From Atopsyche davidsoni (taxonomy: Eukaryota > Arthropoda > Insecta > Trichoptera > Hydrobiosidae), in the NCBI GenBank assembly GCA_022113835.1, contig JAILWY010000016.1, forward strand, positions 12,679,501 through 12,743,500: DNA of 64,000 nucleotides. Direction: 5' to 3'. Numbering within the stretch: position 1 is the stretch's first letter; every line of letters begins with the position of its first letter. The notes under the pieces were generated by a model, which saw only the letters and a list, made by a program, of their open reading frames with translations, searched no databases and had not been told where the DNA came from. Below, one piece after another: positions 10,268-20,078 of this stretch. A program made the translations under genes and the position numbers.

Positions 10268-13261
10268 ATGGAGGAACCTCTGAGCGAGTACGAAAAGTAC
10301 CTGGAGGCCGACTTGCAGAATGAGAACCTTCTGCTCTGCAAGAACTTGAGTTCTCTGGCGATTTTCGGTCTGTGGCCGTTCCAGTCCAAGGGGTTCTTGA
10401 ACAACAGGAGGCTCAGGAAGCTGCACTTTCTGTACGGCCTCGTCTTGTACTGCGTTTTCTTTGTGTTCTTGATCTCCGAGTACATGGAGCTGGCCAACGT
10501 GTGGGGAGACCTGGAGGACATGACGACGAACATGTCCGTTTCTTGCTTGTACACGGTCGGCGTCATGAAGATCTATGCTTTTTTCGGGCACCGAAAGAAA
10601 CTGAAGAAGCTGATATCCGGAATATCGACGGTCGAAACTAACATAATGAGGACGCAGCGTCGGCAGGTCAAGGTGGCTCTCTGCGCATACGTCTGCAGGG
10701 CCAGGCAGGTGACGTACTTCTTCTGGACCCTGACAGGCTGCACGATAACCGTATTCTTCGTCATCCCGCCTATCGAGTACAGGTTCTCCTCCACGTACCA
10801 CAAGAAGATGGAGAACGGCACGGATTTCTGGACGTACGAGCGCCCCATGATCTTCAGCTCCTGGTTTCCTTTCGATAAGTACGCCCATCCGTACTACCTG
10901 GTGGCTTACATTTATCAGGTGATGATGGGCAGCGTGGGGGCAGCGTACCAGGCCATCTGGGACACGTTCATAGTCACGATGATGATCCACTCCATCGGAC
11001 AGCTGCAGATATTGCAGCTGAACCTGGAAAACATCACGAACATCGACAGAGGGAAGCCTTCTCACTGGGATACGGTAAAAGACAGCGTCGGAGGCAAACA
11101 AAATAGCTTCGGGGCAGATGAGTTCTCGAGGAGTCGCGACGCCAGCAGGGTGGCGCACAACCGCCTGGTGGACTGCGTCAATCATCACAGATACATCCTG
11201 AGGTGCGTGGGTCGGGCGTTGCTCCCGTTTCTTCTCTTCAGATTCCCAGAAGGCTCTACTCCCCTGCAAACAAGCACGTCATAAAAAGCAATAAACAAAT
11301 AAATTTCAGCAGAATGGAGATGTCAGCAATGAGTGGGTAGTCCGTCGTGAACTTTTTACACCTCGCCAAGTCGAGAGTGCTGTAAATCAGTCATCAGTTT
11401 ACTATATATGGGCGGTATTTACTGCATTGATTGCCCCGCCCGCAGCGAGTATGAATAGCCAACCGTAGAAATAGGAGACTACGATCGTTTTTGTTGGTGA
11501 GCGCTTTCGCCTTTCGAGGACTTCATCATACTTTAAACTGCTAATAAATGCTTACAAATTTGAAAAAACGTATCACTTAAATAATTTAACAAATAGACGT
11601 TGTCTCCTAGCTATTTGGCTACGCATAATTGTTGATTATAGGTTGTGTTAAATTATTCTGAAGTAAATAAAAAAAAAAAAAATAATAATAATATATAAGT
11701 ATATATAGCTTCGCCAACATGCTAGGTTAGGATTTACTTGAGCGTGCCAACCTACCATTTTTGCGAACCTAGTCGCGTCAATAAATAAAAAATATTTTTT
11801 TACACTAAGAAATTCTTTTTGTTACTTTTTGTCAAACATTTTAACTTTTATTCCATTTTTTAGTTTCTCCCACGACCTTAATTCAATAACCAGTCCAGTG
11901 ATGATGCTTTACTTCATGGTGTGCTCCCTCATGCTGTGCGCCATCGGGTTCCAAGCTTCGCTGGTAAAATATTTAAATAGCCTAGCAGCCGTAGAAATCT
12001 CTGACCGGATTCAAGCCCTCGTAAGATTCTGAGACCGGTGCCCTGTGGCGATTTGAGACTAAGGGCTTGAAACCTTCAGGGCATGCTTGAAGGATCCCAT
12101 ATGGGACGGCTAGCCACTGCTTCCCATAATATTGATTTTTTTTATTTTTTTTTTTATATATTTTTTATTTTTTTAAATATTAAGGCATTAAATCAATGAG
12201 TGAAAGATTTTGATAATTAATTTATTTTTTTGATGTGTCTTTAATTTTTTTTAACTTTTATTCCAGTATGGGTTCAGTATTCGCTTGTGTTTCATGGTGG
12301 AATACTTGCTAGCAATGATGGTACAATTATTTCTATTCTACTGGCATGGAAACGAAGTTATCCACGAGGTATTAGAATTATAAATTATTTCCTTAAATTT
12401 TATTTATTTAATACAAACATAACAAACAACGATGAGAAAAAAAACACTGTTACACCAAAGCAAAGAAATACGTCCCAATAACAAGTATGTACTGATCAAT
12501 TTGCCACATTTTTTTCTCGAGATTTCCTACTTCTTGATCCCGGTACTGAGGTCGTCTTCAGAGATTGTCCCTGAAGATGGCCCAAGAACCGAGACCGAAA
12601 TGTCGGAAATCTCAAGGAAAAAACGAAAAATTATTGTTTTCAACTTATGATTTTAACTAATTTATCTAAAAAATCAATAAATATAAAAGAGATCTTTTAT
12701 ATCGCCATAGAAACGATACTAATTGGCCATATTTTAAGCATTTTAATATACATTCTAATTTCAATTGATTTAATTTACCGGTTGTTTGCCTTTTCAGAGC
12801 AGTAAGTTATTGATGGCTACTTATAATTGTATCTGGTACAACGAGAACAATCGCTTCAAAAAGAGTCTTTGGATTCTTGGAGTGGGTGTTCAGATGCCCA
12901 TCAAGTACTCAGTGGGGCCCTTCTACTCCATGTCCATGCCCACTTTCCTGGCTGTACGTATTACCTGACTACACCCCCATTCCATTTTATTATTTAATAA
13001 ATGATTATTTATTGAAAGTGCCCGCCGCATCTGATACAAAATATATTATGTACTATATTTTTGACTCATCCCAAAAGAGCAGATTACTTTTGGACTGCAA
13101 AAATGTCTCCTTTTTACTTGCTGAAACTTAAAACTTACATAAATTTTGCACTCTTACTTTGTTTGAATATTTATAAAATTGATTTGATTTTTCAGATTCT
13201 AAAAGCATCTTACAGTTATTTCACTTTGCTTCGAACTGTAGAAGAAGATGCTGGGAATTAA
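10268..13261 (+). CDS. Odorant receptor (insect 7tm_6 family), complete
   Basis: Seven-transmembrane ligand-gated channel subunit expected to act with Orco in the dendrites of olfactory neurons. Coding exons: 10268-11202, 11864-11963, 12267-12368, 12798-12953, 13196-13261 (phases 2,0,0,0), giving 451 residues, within the usual 390-460. The N-terminus carries the expected cytoplasmic leader with GLWPFQ near residue 38. Hydrophobic segments follow at roughly residues 60-80, 90-110, 155-175 and 215-250. The C-terminal signature is clear: SPVMMLYFMVCSLMLCAIGF, FLFYWHGNEVI, then YNCIWYN, FYSMSMPTFLA and the family end motif SYSYFTLL. All acceptors are pyrimidine-rich AGs. The exon-1 donor (AG|GTGCGT at 11203) was chosen because it keeps the NRLVDCVNHH segment typical of the family. 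The exact ortholog group cannot be named. A single receptor is present, not a tandem array. Confidence 0.9.
11495..11535 (-). repeat. Hairpin-plus-GAAA repeat of a second type, copy F (intronic)
   Basis: On the minus strand: TATGATGAAGTCC, then GGCGAAAGCGCTCACCAAC and AAAAA. It resembles 19235-19285, which shares TGATAATGCC, GGCAAAACCGGTCACCAA and AAAAA. Lies in intron 1 of the odorant receptor. Confidence 0.4.
12518..12613. repeat. Inverted pair of hairpin-plus-GAAAC repeats (copies B and B')
   Basis: The right half reads CCCTGAAGATGGCCCAAGAA, CCGAGACCGAAATGTCGG, AAATCTC. The left half is an inverted copy of the same element (GAGATTTCCTAC, then GGTACTGAGG and GTCTTCAG), so the whole 96 bp can fold on itself. 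It lies in intron 3 of the odorant receptor. Confidence 0.65.
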
Positions 13262-13276
13262 ATGTGAAATTTACGC

Positions 13277-13282
13277 AATAAA
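13277..13282 (+). terminator. Polyadenylation signal of the odorant receptor
   Basis: AATAAA lies 15 bp after the stop codon. Position and strand fit; cleavage site not determinable. Confidence 0.6.
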
Positions 13283-13426
13283 GGATTGCATGTTTAAAAT
13301 ATAAAATAATGGATGTGAAATAGTTGTCAAGCTTTGTTTATAAAACCATGCACCCTTCGTTTTTTATTGGGTAAATTTTATATTCAGTGGATAGATATCC
13401 ATGCCAAGATTAAAAAAATCAATAAA

Positions 13427-13461
13427 CGCCACTGGTACTAATCATAAATACACCAGTGGCG
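13427..13461. repeat. Short inverted repeat
   Basis: Perfect 10-bp arms CGCCACTGGT and ACCAGTGGCG around a 15-bp AT-rich loop. Could be a tiny hairpin or residue of a terminal inverted repeat; no flanking duplication was identified. Confidence 0.6.
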
Positions 13462-13968
13462 TCCATTTGACACGAGCAACAAAAAACACGACATTAATTT
13501 ATATTTATGATTTCAAACAACCTCCAAGATTTTATTTTCCTTAATACAATATATTTGCATCGCGTGATTTAATAAACATAATATGAATACTTATACTTAT
13601 AATACTAAGATTTGAAATACTTTGCATGCTATTGAAAAGTTTAGGATTTAACTGAAATATTTTAATTTTAAACGAAAAATATTCTTTATATACTTCGTAA
13701 AGATACAATTGGTCAGCATAAACGTTTGAGTGATTTTATTGAAATGTCTTTTGTAACGATGAAATACAAATAAATACGTTTTCCCTACTGTCCTTATTCA
13801 TTTATATCGCTTCAGTTTTTCATAACTTCCAGATAAAGCAAATGTAACCTCGAAAGGTTATTTATATGTTAATCATTGTAAAATCTGTGTTTTAACAACA
13901 ATATGCAATTTTTTGTAACAAAATATTTCAATATAAAATAGATTTTGACTAGTATTTTTTTAAAGTAT

Positions 13969-14294
13969 TGTAACGGGTTAGCGATAGAATCGATCGAAGC
14001 GATTTTACTCCAGAGTCTACTTCTAGTCCATAGTCCAGAAACATCTGTAATGATCAATACGTGGTCTTGGAGAACGAGCGACAAGGCGACCGGCAGCAGT
14101 GCTTGATAGAGAGTCCTCGGGAGTAGTGCTCGACAGACAGTTCTCGGGAGCCGTGAGCACGAGACAGTCCTCGGGTGTCGTTGATATAAATATGTTGTTA
14201 ATATAAATAGTTGTGAAGACTCTGTATAATATAAGTTAAATATAAATAGTGCAAATAAATCATCTTTTAATTATTGGAGACCCGGCGCGTTACA
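13969..14294 (+). mobile_element. Solo LTR with 4-bp target-site duplication
   Basis: A 326-bp unit starts TGTAACGGGT and ends GGCGCGTTACA, with the TG...CA ends and short inverted termini (TGTAAC/GTTACA) of a retrotransposon LTR. It is flanked on both sides by GTAT (13965-13968 and 14295-14298), a 4-bp target-site duplication. Inside, an imperfect repeat around CCTCGGG occurs three times (about 14110-14180), and AATAAA lies at 14254-14259, 35 bp before the 3' end, fitting a U3-R-U5 layout on the plus strand. No internal gag or pol sequence is next to it, so it is a solo LTR left by recombination. A 4-bp duplication favours a Ty3/Gypsy-type element (inference). Confidence 0.85.
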
Positions 14295-14723
14295 GTATAC
14301 ATATATCAACTTTTGTGAAATGGGAATTTATTTTTCGCGCAAAAAATCTGACCAATGAGATCAGAAAATGTTGTCATTTTTACTTGATCGCTTTAGCAGT
14401 TTGGTTATGCTTTTCGTAAAACAAAAATTGATATTTTAATTTTTATTATTTTTTTATTGTATAGTTTTTTTAACCTTGAATATTTTAAGTATTTTTTTAA
14501 ATTTATAAGATCAGTCTTACACGCAACATTAGTCATTGTTGTAGTCTATGGTAATTTCTCCAACACCATAGATATTTTACTGTTGACATCTGTCATGCTA
14601 CAACATTTTTGCGTATAAGTGGTAAAGATATTAATAACTGTAAGAAAGTGAACATAAAAAACATTCAAGCAATTAAATACTTTTGAATTTATCTTTTAAT
14701 AAAAAAATATTCTAATTTTCACA

Positions 14724-16163
14724 ATGAATACTGTACGCTTAAAAACACGAGATGTATTTATGCTTTTGCTAACACTCATTTTAAATAACGTTACTATTAC
14801 ACAAATGGGTAAGTAATACATACTAAATAATTAATGAAATACTTTGATATTTGGATTATAAAAGGTATTTTTTTGAATTTTATTTTAGCTAATAACCATA
14901 TGGATATCTCACCTAAGGACCTAATTGTGAAATTGCAGAGTAACGCAAATTCCACATACATGTCATCTATACCCCACAGGAATTACTCTTTTGATGTTCA
15001 CGCGGAGTGTCCTTCTTCAGCCCAGTGTGACAAGCTGAGTTTTGCGTGCATCAAATGTGACATTACAAATCAGTGCATTTATGGAGAAAATATTAACGTT
15101 ACTTGTCACGCTCTACCGCAGATTAAATGTCTCGTAAGTTTTCTGCAAAATGTAATCTTGATGCGTCTGAAACATCTAATGATCAATCACCAAACATTAG
15201 ATCATTCACCTAATGATAAATCCTTTCAATTATCATGCCTAGTGATGTATTGTTAATTTAACACATCCATTAAAGATAGGAAATTGAACAGAACAGAACT
15301 GCTTTAGTTATAAAGAGATACAATGATTGTCTGTTTTGTTGGTGATATTTTCTTGGTCCATATTTGCAATTCTCAGATTTGTCACTGTGGTAACAAAAAA
15401 TCACATACTGAACATCAATAATACAGCAAGAGCAGTATTATATTATTCTTGTATTTTGGCAGCCTTTACAACTGGTTGATTGTACAATTTTTTTAGGGAA
15501 GAAAAAATTTTGAGAGGGTGGCTCAGTGCCGGTATTGCTATCAGACTGAACACTGGGAACATCGATGTATACAGAAGTCTTCTTGCAATTCTGTGGCTTC
15601 TCCCAAACAGTACTACAGGTATTATTTTCTTTATTAGTATTAGTAAAGTCAAGCCCACCGTATGAACCAGAGACCTGTGTCTTGAGGCTAATGGAGTTTT
15701 TGCAACCTTGAATGTTTTTAAAGGATAATAAAAACTTAGTGATAACATTATTTTTATGATAATCTGTTTTGGTAATGTATTTTTTTGAAATTATAACAAA
15801 ATTAAATTGCACATTACAAATCTAGATCCTTCTGTTGTGAATTGCAGAGTAAAAGTTGTAATGTGGGTTTATTCTGTTTCCAGAACAAATTGTTCTGTCT
15901 TGCCAGATGTTGCTTGTATGGGCCGGAGAGAGTTTGCGAAGAAGATTCCCTGCAGTTGGACTGGCGGGGCTCGCTGGAGCACCGCTCTTCTCCTCAGCCT
16001 GTTTCTCGGAGGCTTCGGGGCCGACAGGTTTTACCTCGGCCACTGGCAGGAAGGAATTGGGAAGCTCTTCAGCTTCGGGGGACTCGGAGTGTGGACTTTA
16101 CTAGACGTGGTCCTCATATCGGTACATCACTTAGGACCCGCTGATGGATCTTTATATATTTAA
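14724..16163 (+). CDS. amx: almondex / TM2 domain-containing protein 3
   Basis: Two-pass membrane protein; in Drosophila almondex is a maternal neurogenic gene needed for Notch signalling (established for the family). Coding exons 14724-14808, 14889-15133, 15497-15618, 15884-16163 (phases 1,0,2) give 243 residues. Residues 1-27 are a signal peptide. A Cys-rich luminal part follows: CPSSAQCDKLSFACIKCDIT, CIYGENINVTCH, then CRYCYQTEHWEHRC in the third exon and CSVLPDVACMGRREF in the fourth. The TM2 domain fills the C-terminus: LSLFLGGFGADRFYLGHWQE, KLFSFGGLGVWTLLDVVL, and the invariant end GPADGSLYI. The DRF motif between the two helices is intact. The third exon is small and was placed from the family's CxYC pattern and phase. 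It converges with Ku70, stop to stop 388 bp. Confidence 0.93.
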
Positions 16164-16189
16164 TAATTTGACTAAAGTGGAATTTTATG

Positions 16190-16195
16190 AATAAA
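16190..16195 (+). terminator. Polyadenylation signal of almondex
   Basis: AATAAA 26 bp after the stop codon on the coding strand. Confidence 0.6.
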
Positions 16196-16441
16196 GAATG
16201 TTATTTATTTCATATTAATTTATTTATTGACTTGTAAAAGTATAATTGTTAATTAGTGGACGAGTAAATAATACTAAAGGTTTAATTCTGCTGCACGTTA
16301 CTTATTATAATCAAATCTTACTTTTTAAGCATACAAAACATAAAATAAATTAGAAACCAAAGTTGTTTTATTAATCTGTTGGAAAAAATATGTGTCACAT
16401 CTAACACCTTCAGTGGTCTTGAAGAAGCAGTAAAGGTAAAA

Positions 16442-16447
16442 TTTATT
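16442..16447 (-). terminator. Candidate polyadenylation signal of Ku70
   Basis: AATAAA on the minus strand about 105 bp beyond the Ku70 stop. Other candidates lie at 16367-16372 and 16204-16209, so the 3' ends of Ku70 and almondex transcripts may overlap. Confidence 0.4.
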
Positions 16448-16551
16448 TATAAGCTCTAAGGTTAAGACAAGAGTTTCGTAAAATAAATTTTTATGTAGTT
16501 CAAAATCACTTGAAAATATTTAATTGAACAGTTATAATATATATGGTCCAA

Positions 16552-18315
16552 TTAAATGTCTTCACAATGTGTAGTGACAAGTTGTATTAGTTGGTTTTTT
16601 TTAATTCCTGTCATTGCCGGAAGGTTTGAAATATTCCGCCATTTTAGTATTTGTTTCAACTGTGCGACTGTGTACTTATCTACGTTCCCTTCCCTTACAC
16701 GGGCGGATAATAAAGCCAGGTCAGGAGCGTCCACTTCCTCTGCTTTTCTTTTATTGGTCCCATCAGTTGGTTTTTTAGAGGGTATCAATTCCATTTCTCC
16801 GAATAGTGTATTAAAAGCTATGGGAAAATCCTTCAACCTGCTCGTCTGTTGTTCTAAGTCTGGATTTGTCGTATCGAAGACTTCTCGGGGATTTTCTTCG
16901 TTCAATGCTAATGCCTCGATAGCATTGTGCAGTGTTTGCAACTTGGGATTTTCAAACATTCCTCCTGTGTATAGAAATTTTAATTTACCTATAATCTTCT
17001 CTACACACTGCATTTGTTCCTCTGATACTTCTGCTTGTCCTTCCATCACAATATTCTTTATATTATCTGCATATGGAAGGTAAATAATGTGGAATCCATC
17101 TGGTTGGATTTGTTTTCCGTCCTTCATTATCCTTTTTTGAGGAACCAAAGCTACAAGCCGAGGATGGCAATACCAACGAGGAACCATTACGCATAGAGCG
17201 ATACGGTCAAGAGCATCGCAGCGATCTCTCAAGCATAGAAAAAGCTGTGTAGATCCTTTAATAGAATTTTCATCTGGGTATAAAAAAGCACAGGGTTTTA
17301 AATACCATTTTGATTTATCAAGAACGCTAGATGGTTTGAAACCAAGTAGTCTCATATAAGGTTCTCCAGCAAATTTTTTCAATTGAATAATTTCAGCATT
17401 AGTGAATTCAATATTTTTACCTCCATAATGGGTGTATATGGACATTTCAGATCTTAAAATTGAACGAGTTTGCTCTTCTCCATCTACTTTTTGTATGCTG
17501 CTGGATTCTACCAAGTCATTCGTTTCTCTGTTTAAATTTATTTTTTTCGGAGGAGGTTTTGGTCTACACAAGTTGTACACTCCTACACCAAGTTTCACAT
17601 CGGCACCCAAATACAAGTGCACCTTTGACGTCGCTCTCTTTCCATGGGACACTTGCCATATTAAAGGTAGAATATCATCAACTGCCATCACGGGTAAAGG
17701 GATATCCCATTCTGAATTAGGGTGTATTACCTTACCTAATTCAAAAAAAAAGCTGTCTCGGGGGATTTGTTCATCAGAAACATGAACAATATTGACGGTT
17801 ATACCTAAGGCGTCTACTTCACTTGCTCCTTTAAGAGTGTCTCTATGAGTGTTTCTATTGGGTTCTGTCAATCGACTAAGAACTGTAATGGTTTTATTAT
17901 CTAATTTCTTTTTGCAATTAGAAAACATCCGTTTAGCCTGCCATAGTGCATATGCATAAGTAAAATCGTCTGTAATTCCCCATTTGATATTTATTCTATC
18001 TAAATTAGACTCAAGGTCTTGGAGCTTCATAATATCATCAACTGCTGGTTCTTTCAGCGGTATGAGTTGAATGGTGTTGTTGATTCCTTGATCATTCTGT
18101 TTTGTTCCAAATAGAGCAATACCTATCAATTGATTGGGAGAACTGATCATCATTTGGCGAATGAGGGTTGTACAGACAGAGAAGACAATTGAAATTGGCT
18201 TCTCGTCAGAAACCGTCTCCCACATAGGTGGAGACACATCCACCAATAAAACACTAGCTTCGCTACCGCCCCATTGCTGTTCTTCGAGGTTTTCGTCGTC
18301 TGAATCCATTTCCAA
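16552..18315 (-). CDS. XRCC6: Ku70 (XRCC6), DNA end-binding subunit, intronless
   Basis: With Ku80 it forms the ring that loads on DNA double-strand ends and recruits the non-homologous end-joining machinery in the nucleus. The 587-residue open frame is complete, close to the usual 600. An acidic leader (residues 1-12) is followed by the vWA-like domain (about 20-215, starting ASVLLVDVSPPMWE). The Ku core beta-barrel comes next (about 225-440; SKVHLYLGADVKLGVGVYNL, GEPYMRLLGF, RDRCDALDRIALCVMVPRW). The C-terminal arm has a basic NKRKAEE segment near residue 520. Last is a SAP DNA-binding domain (about 547-583; YTVAQLKQILKWRNI). In this window every other full gene has four or more introns, whereas this one has none in its coding part. 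A second Met at residue 3 could also start translation. Confidence 0.95.
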   Translation of the reverse strand: MEMDSDDENLEEQQWGGSEASVLLVDVSPPMWETVSDEKPISIVFSVCTTLIRQMMISSPNQLIGIALFGTKQNDQGINNTIQLIPLKEPAVDDIMKLQDLESNLDRINIKWGITDDFTYAYALWQAKRMFSNCKKKLDNKTITVLSRLTEPNRNTHRDTLKGASEVDALGITVNIVHVSDEQIPRDSFFFELGKVIHPNSEWDIPLPVMAVDDILPLIWQVSHGKRATSKVHLYLGADVKLGVGVYNLCRPKPPPKKINLNRETNDLVESSSIQKVDGEEQTRSILRSEMSIYTHYGGKNIEFTNAEIIQLKKFAGEPYMRLLGFKPSSVLDKSKWYLKPCAFLYPDENSIKGSTQLFLCLRDRCDALDRIALCVMVPRWYCHPRLVALVPQKRIMKDGKQIQPDGFHIIYLPYADNIKNIVMEGQAEVSEEQMQCVEKIIGKLKFLYTGGMFENPKLQTLHNAIEALALNEENPREVFDTTNPDLEQQTSRLKDFPIAFNTLFGEMELIPSKKPTDGTNKRKAEEVDAPDLALLSARVREGNVDKYTVAQLKQILKWRNISNLPAMTGIKKNQLIQLVTTHCEDI

Positions 18316-18913
18316 ACATAAATATTATATTAAATCAGCTTTATTGTGTGATCTGGTCAGTATTATTGTATTCTTCTAACTATTGAGAAAATACGCAATT
18401 GCTTTGTTTGATAGGTTATTTTACGATGAGGTTATCGAAAGATTGACACATAAACAGTAAATTAACTTTAACATTGGTATTATTACAAGTTAAGCTAAAA
18501 GATGCATCGCAAATTAAAACATTCAAAATATAAACAAATTTTAAAAAACCAATAAAAATGTGACAGTTGTCTATTTGCCTAAAGCGAAAAGAAAAATGGC
18601 AATGGTTTATGGTGGAAAAATTTATAAGTCTCGTTATTTTAGTTTCCATTGTAAAGAAGCCTCGATTGCAACTAAAAGTATTAAATGTTAAAAATTACAA
18701 TATGCTCAAAATCGGTTGAAGTTTCGATTTTATCTGATCTGCTGGTTTTTTTTTTGCATCCGAAAATTCTAACAAATCAGACACAAGCATTTAAAAGTTA
18801 CTACCATAAACTAAATTTTTTTCAGTATTGCAAAGATAAATCAGAAAATATTAAAAAAAACATTACAGTCATTATTAGTAATATGTAGCTTATCAAAAAT
18901 ATAAATCTTCATT

Positions 18914-18941
18914 GGGGGGGGGGGGGGGGGGTTAGGTTAGG
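18914..18941. repeat. G18 homopolymer followed by TTAGGTTAGG
   Basis: Eighteen consecutive G (18914-18931) run directly into two copies of TTAGG, the insect telomere unit. The G run can form a G-quadruplex in principle. Two copies are too few to claim an interstitial telomere. Confidence 0.8.
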
Positions 18942-19234
18942 TTTTGACAATTATATTGATCTATTTAATTACCCACCCCATGGTGACACACGTCACCTAG
19001 TGATTTTGAAGGCGTTAAAGGAACTAACATTATTCCTGTTCCGCCGAAAAATAGATAGATAGATTTAATTACCTAACAAAAAATTCTACATATTAAAGTT
19101 TTTTAGTACTTTTATACGGTTGTGTTTATCTAAAAAATATTACTAATTTATTAGAGGTACATGCGTGTCATTTAAATAATTATTTTAAATATAATAAAAT
19201 ACTTGAGTGATTTTTTCACGTGTTAATTTTTATT

Positions 19235-19285
19235 GGTGACCGGTTTTGCCCAAAATTTCACGTTGGCATTATCAAACTGAGTTTC
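19235..19285 (-). repeat. Hairpin-plus-GAAA repeat of a second type, copy E
   Basis: Minus strand: TTTGATAATGCC, a loop, GGGCAAAACCGGTCACCAA, then TAAAAA. It shares its ends with 11495-11535. Confidence 0.4.
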
Positions 19286-19489
19286 AAAAAAATCACTTAA
19301 AATATCAAAATGGAATTCCACCAAGTACTCTCTGTCAAGAATATTGATTATTTTTTTATTATTATTCTACTGTATATTCTAGTCTAGTACTGTATCAAGT
19401 AGGTAAGGTGTTTTTATTGTTATTAGTATGCATGCGGAGTGAATACAATTTGTACCAATTGAGGTGTTTTTTTTTCGGTTGCCGGTCGA

Positions 19490-19517
19490 GTGTGGAGTGT
19501 GGAGTGTGGAGTGTCGA
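19490..19517 (+). repeat. 7-bp tandem repeat (GTGTGGA)
   Basis: Three exact copies of GTGTGGA and a fourth with one change (GTGTCGA), at the left edge of a GC-rich patch. Confidence 0.8.
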
Positions 19518-20039
19518 GATGGCTGTCGCGGCATGGCCGAGTGGTCGCGGGATCCTAACGGCGAAGGTGAGTGGCTTTCACGAGGGCTCCTCGGCGCGGC
19601 AGACGAGATGAGCCGGCAGTCCAGCGCCGCCCGCCGCTCGGAGCCCACGGCCGAGGAGCCAGGAGCCAGCTGAGCGAGACCCGACGAGCAAAATCGGTCA
19701 GAACTGTGCAATATACTCGATTTAATACATACACGCCAATAAGCGTGTTTTTTTTTTAAATTAATTTAGTGCGTTTTGTGGTAAAGTTGCGGCACGCGCA
19801 GTCCTTGGACTTGGCATTGGTGTGTGGCACATTTCGCAAGGGCAGTAGTGAACAATAAAAATAAATGCTCGAGATGCCCCCGGTGGACTTGGCGTATTGA
19901 TTTGAAAAAATTTTGAACTATATTAAAATTGTTTGTTACGCAAAAATCGATATTTTTTTGGGGTTTTTGATTGACAGATTCGCTCGGCGAGGTTTTTTGT
20001 AATTTGGCCAGCACGCTGGCGTGCCCTGTGCAGTAGCAG

Positions 20040-20078
20040 GACTCGGGCTGGGAGACTCGGGCTCGGAGACTCGGGCTC
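20040..20078 (+). repeat. GACTCGGGCT minisatellite
   Basis: GACTCGGGCT occurs three times with spacers of 4 to 6 bp (GGGA, CGGA type), period about 15, in a GC-rich patch. Confidence 0.75.

Larger units (their letters stand above)
13283..14723. other. Spacer between odorant receptor and almondex
   Basis: Apart from the short hairpin at 13427-13461 and the solo LTR at 13969-14294, this AT-rich spacer shows no gene. A promoter for almondex should lie in the last few hundred bases, but no TATA box or initiator could be fixed. Confidence 0.5.

Noticed and set aside
10238..11269. 343-codon open frame on the minus strand
   Set aside because: It lies wholly antisense to odorant receptor exon 1, which has clear family motifs and spliced partners; the antisense frame has no recognisable domain and arises from the GC-rich codon use of the exon.
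19526..19570. tRNA-like A box (TGGCCGAGTGGT)
   Set aside because: It matches the tRNA-Ser/Leu 5' pattern, but no B box (GGTTCGANTCC) or acceptor-stem pairing follows at the right distance, so no tRNA or tRNA-derived SINE can be claimed.
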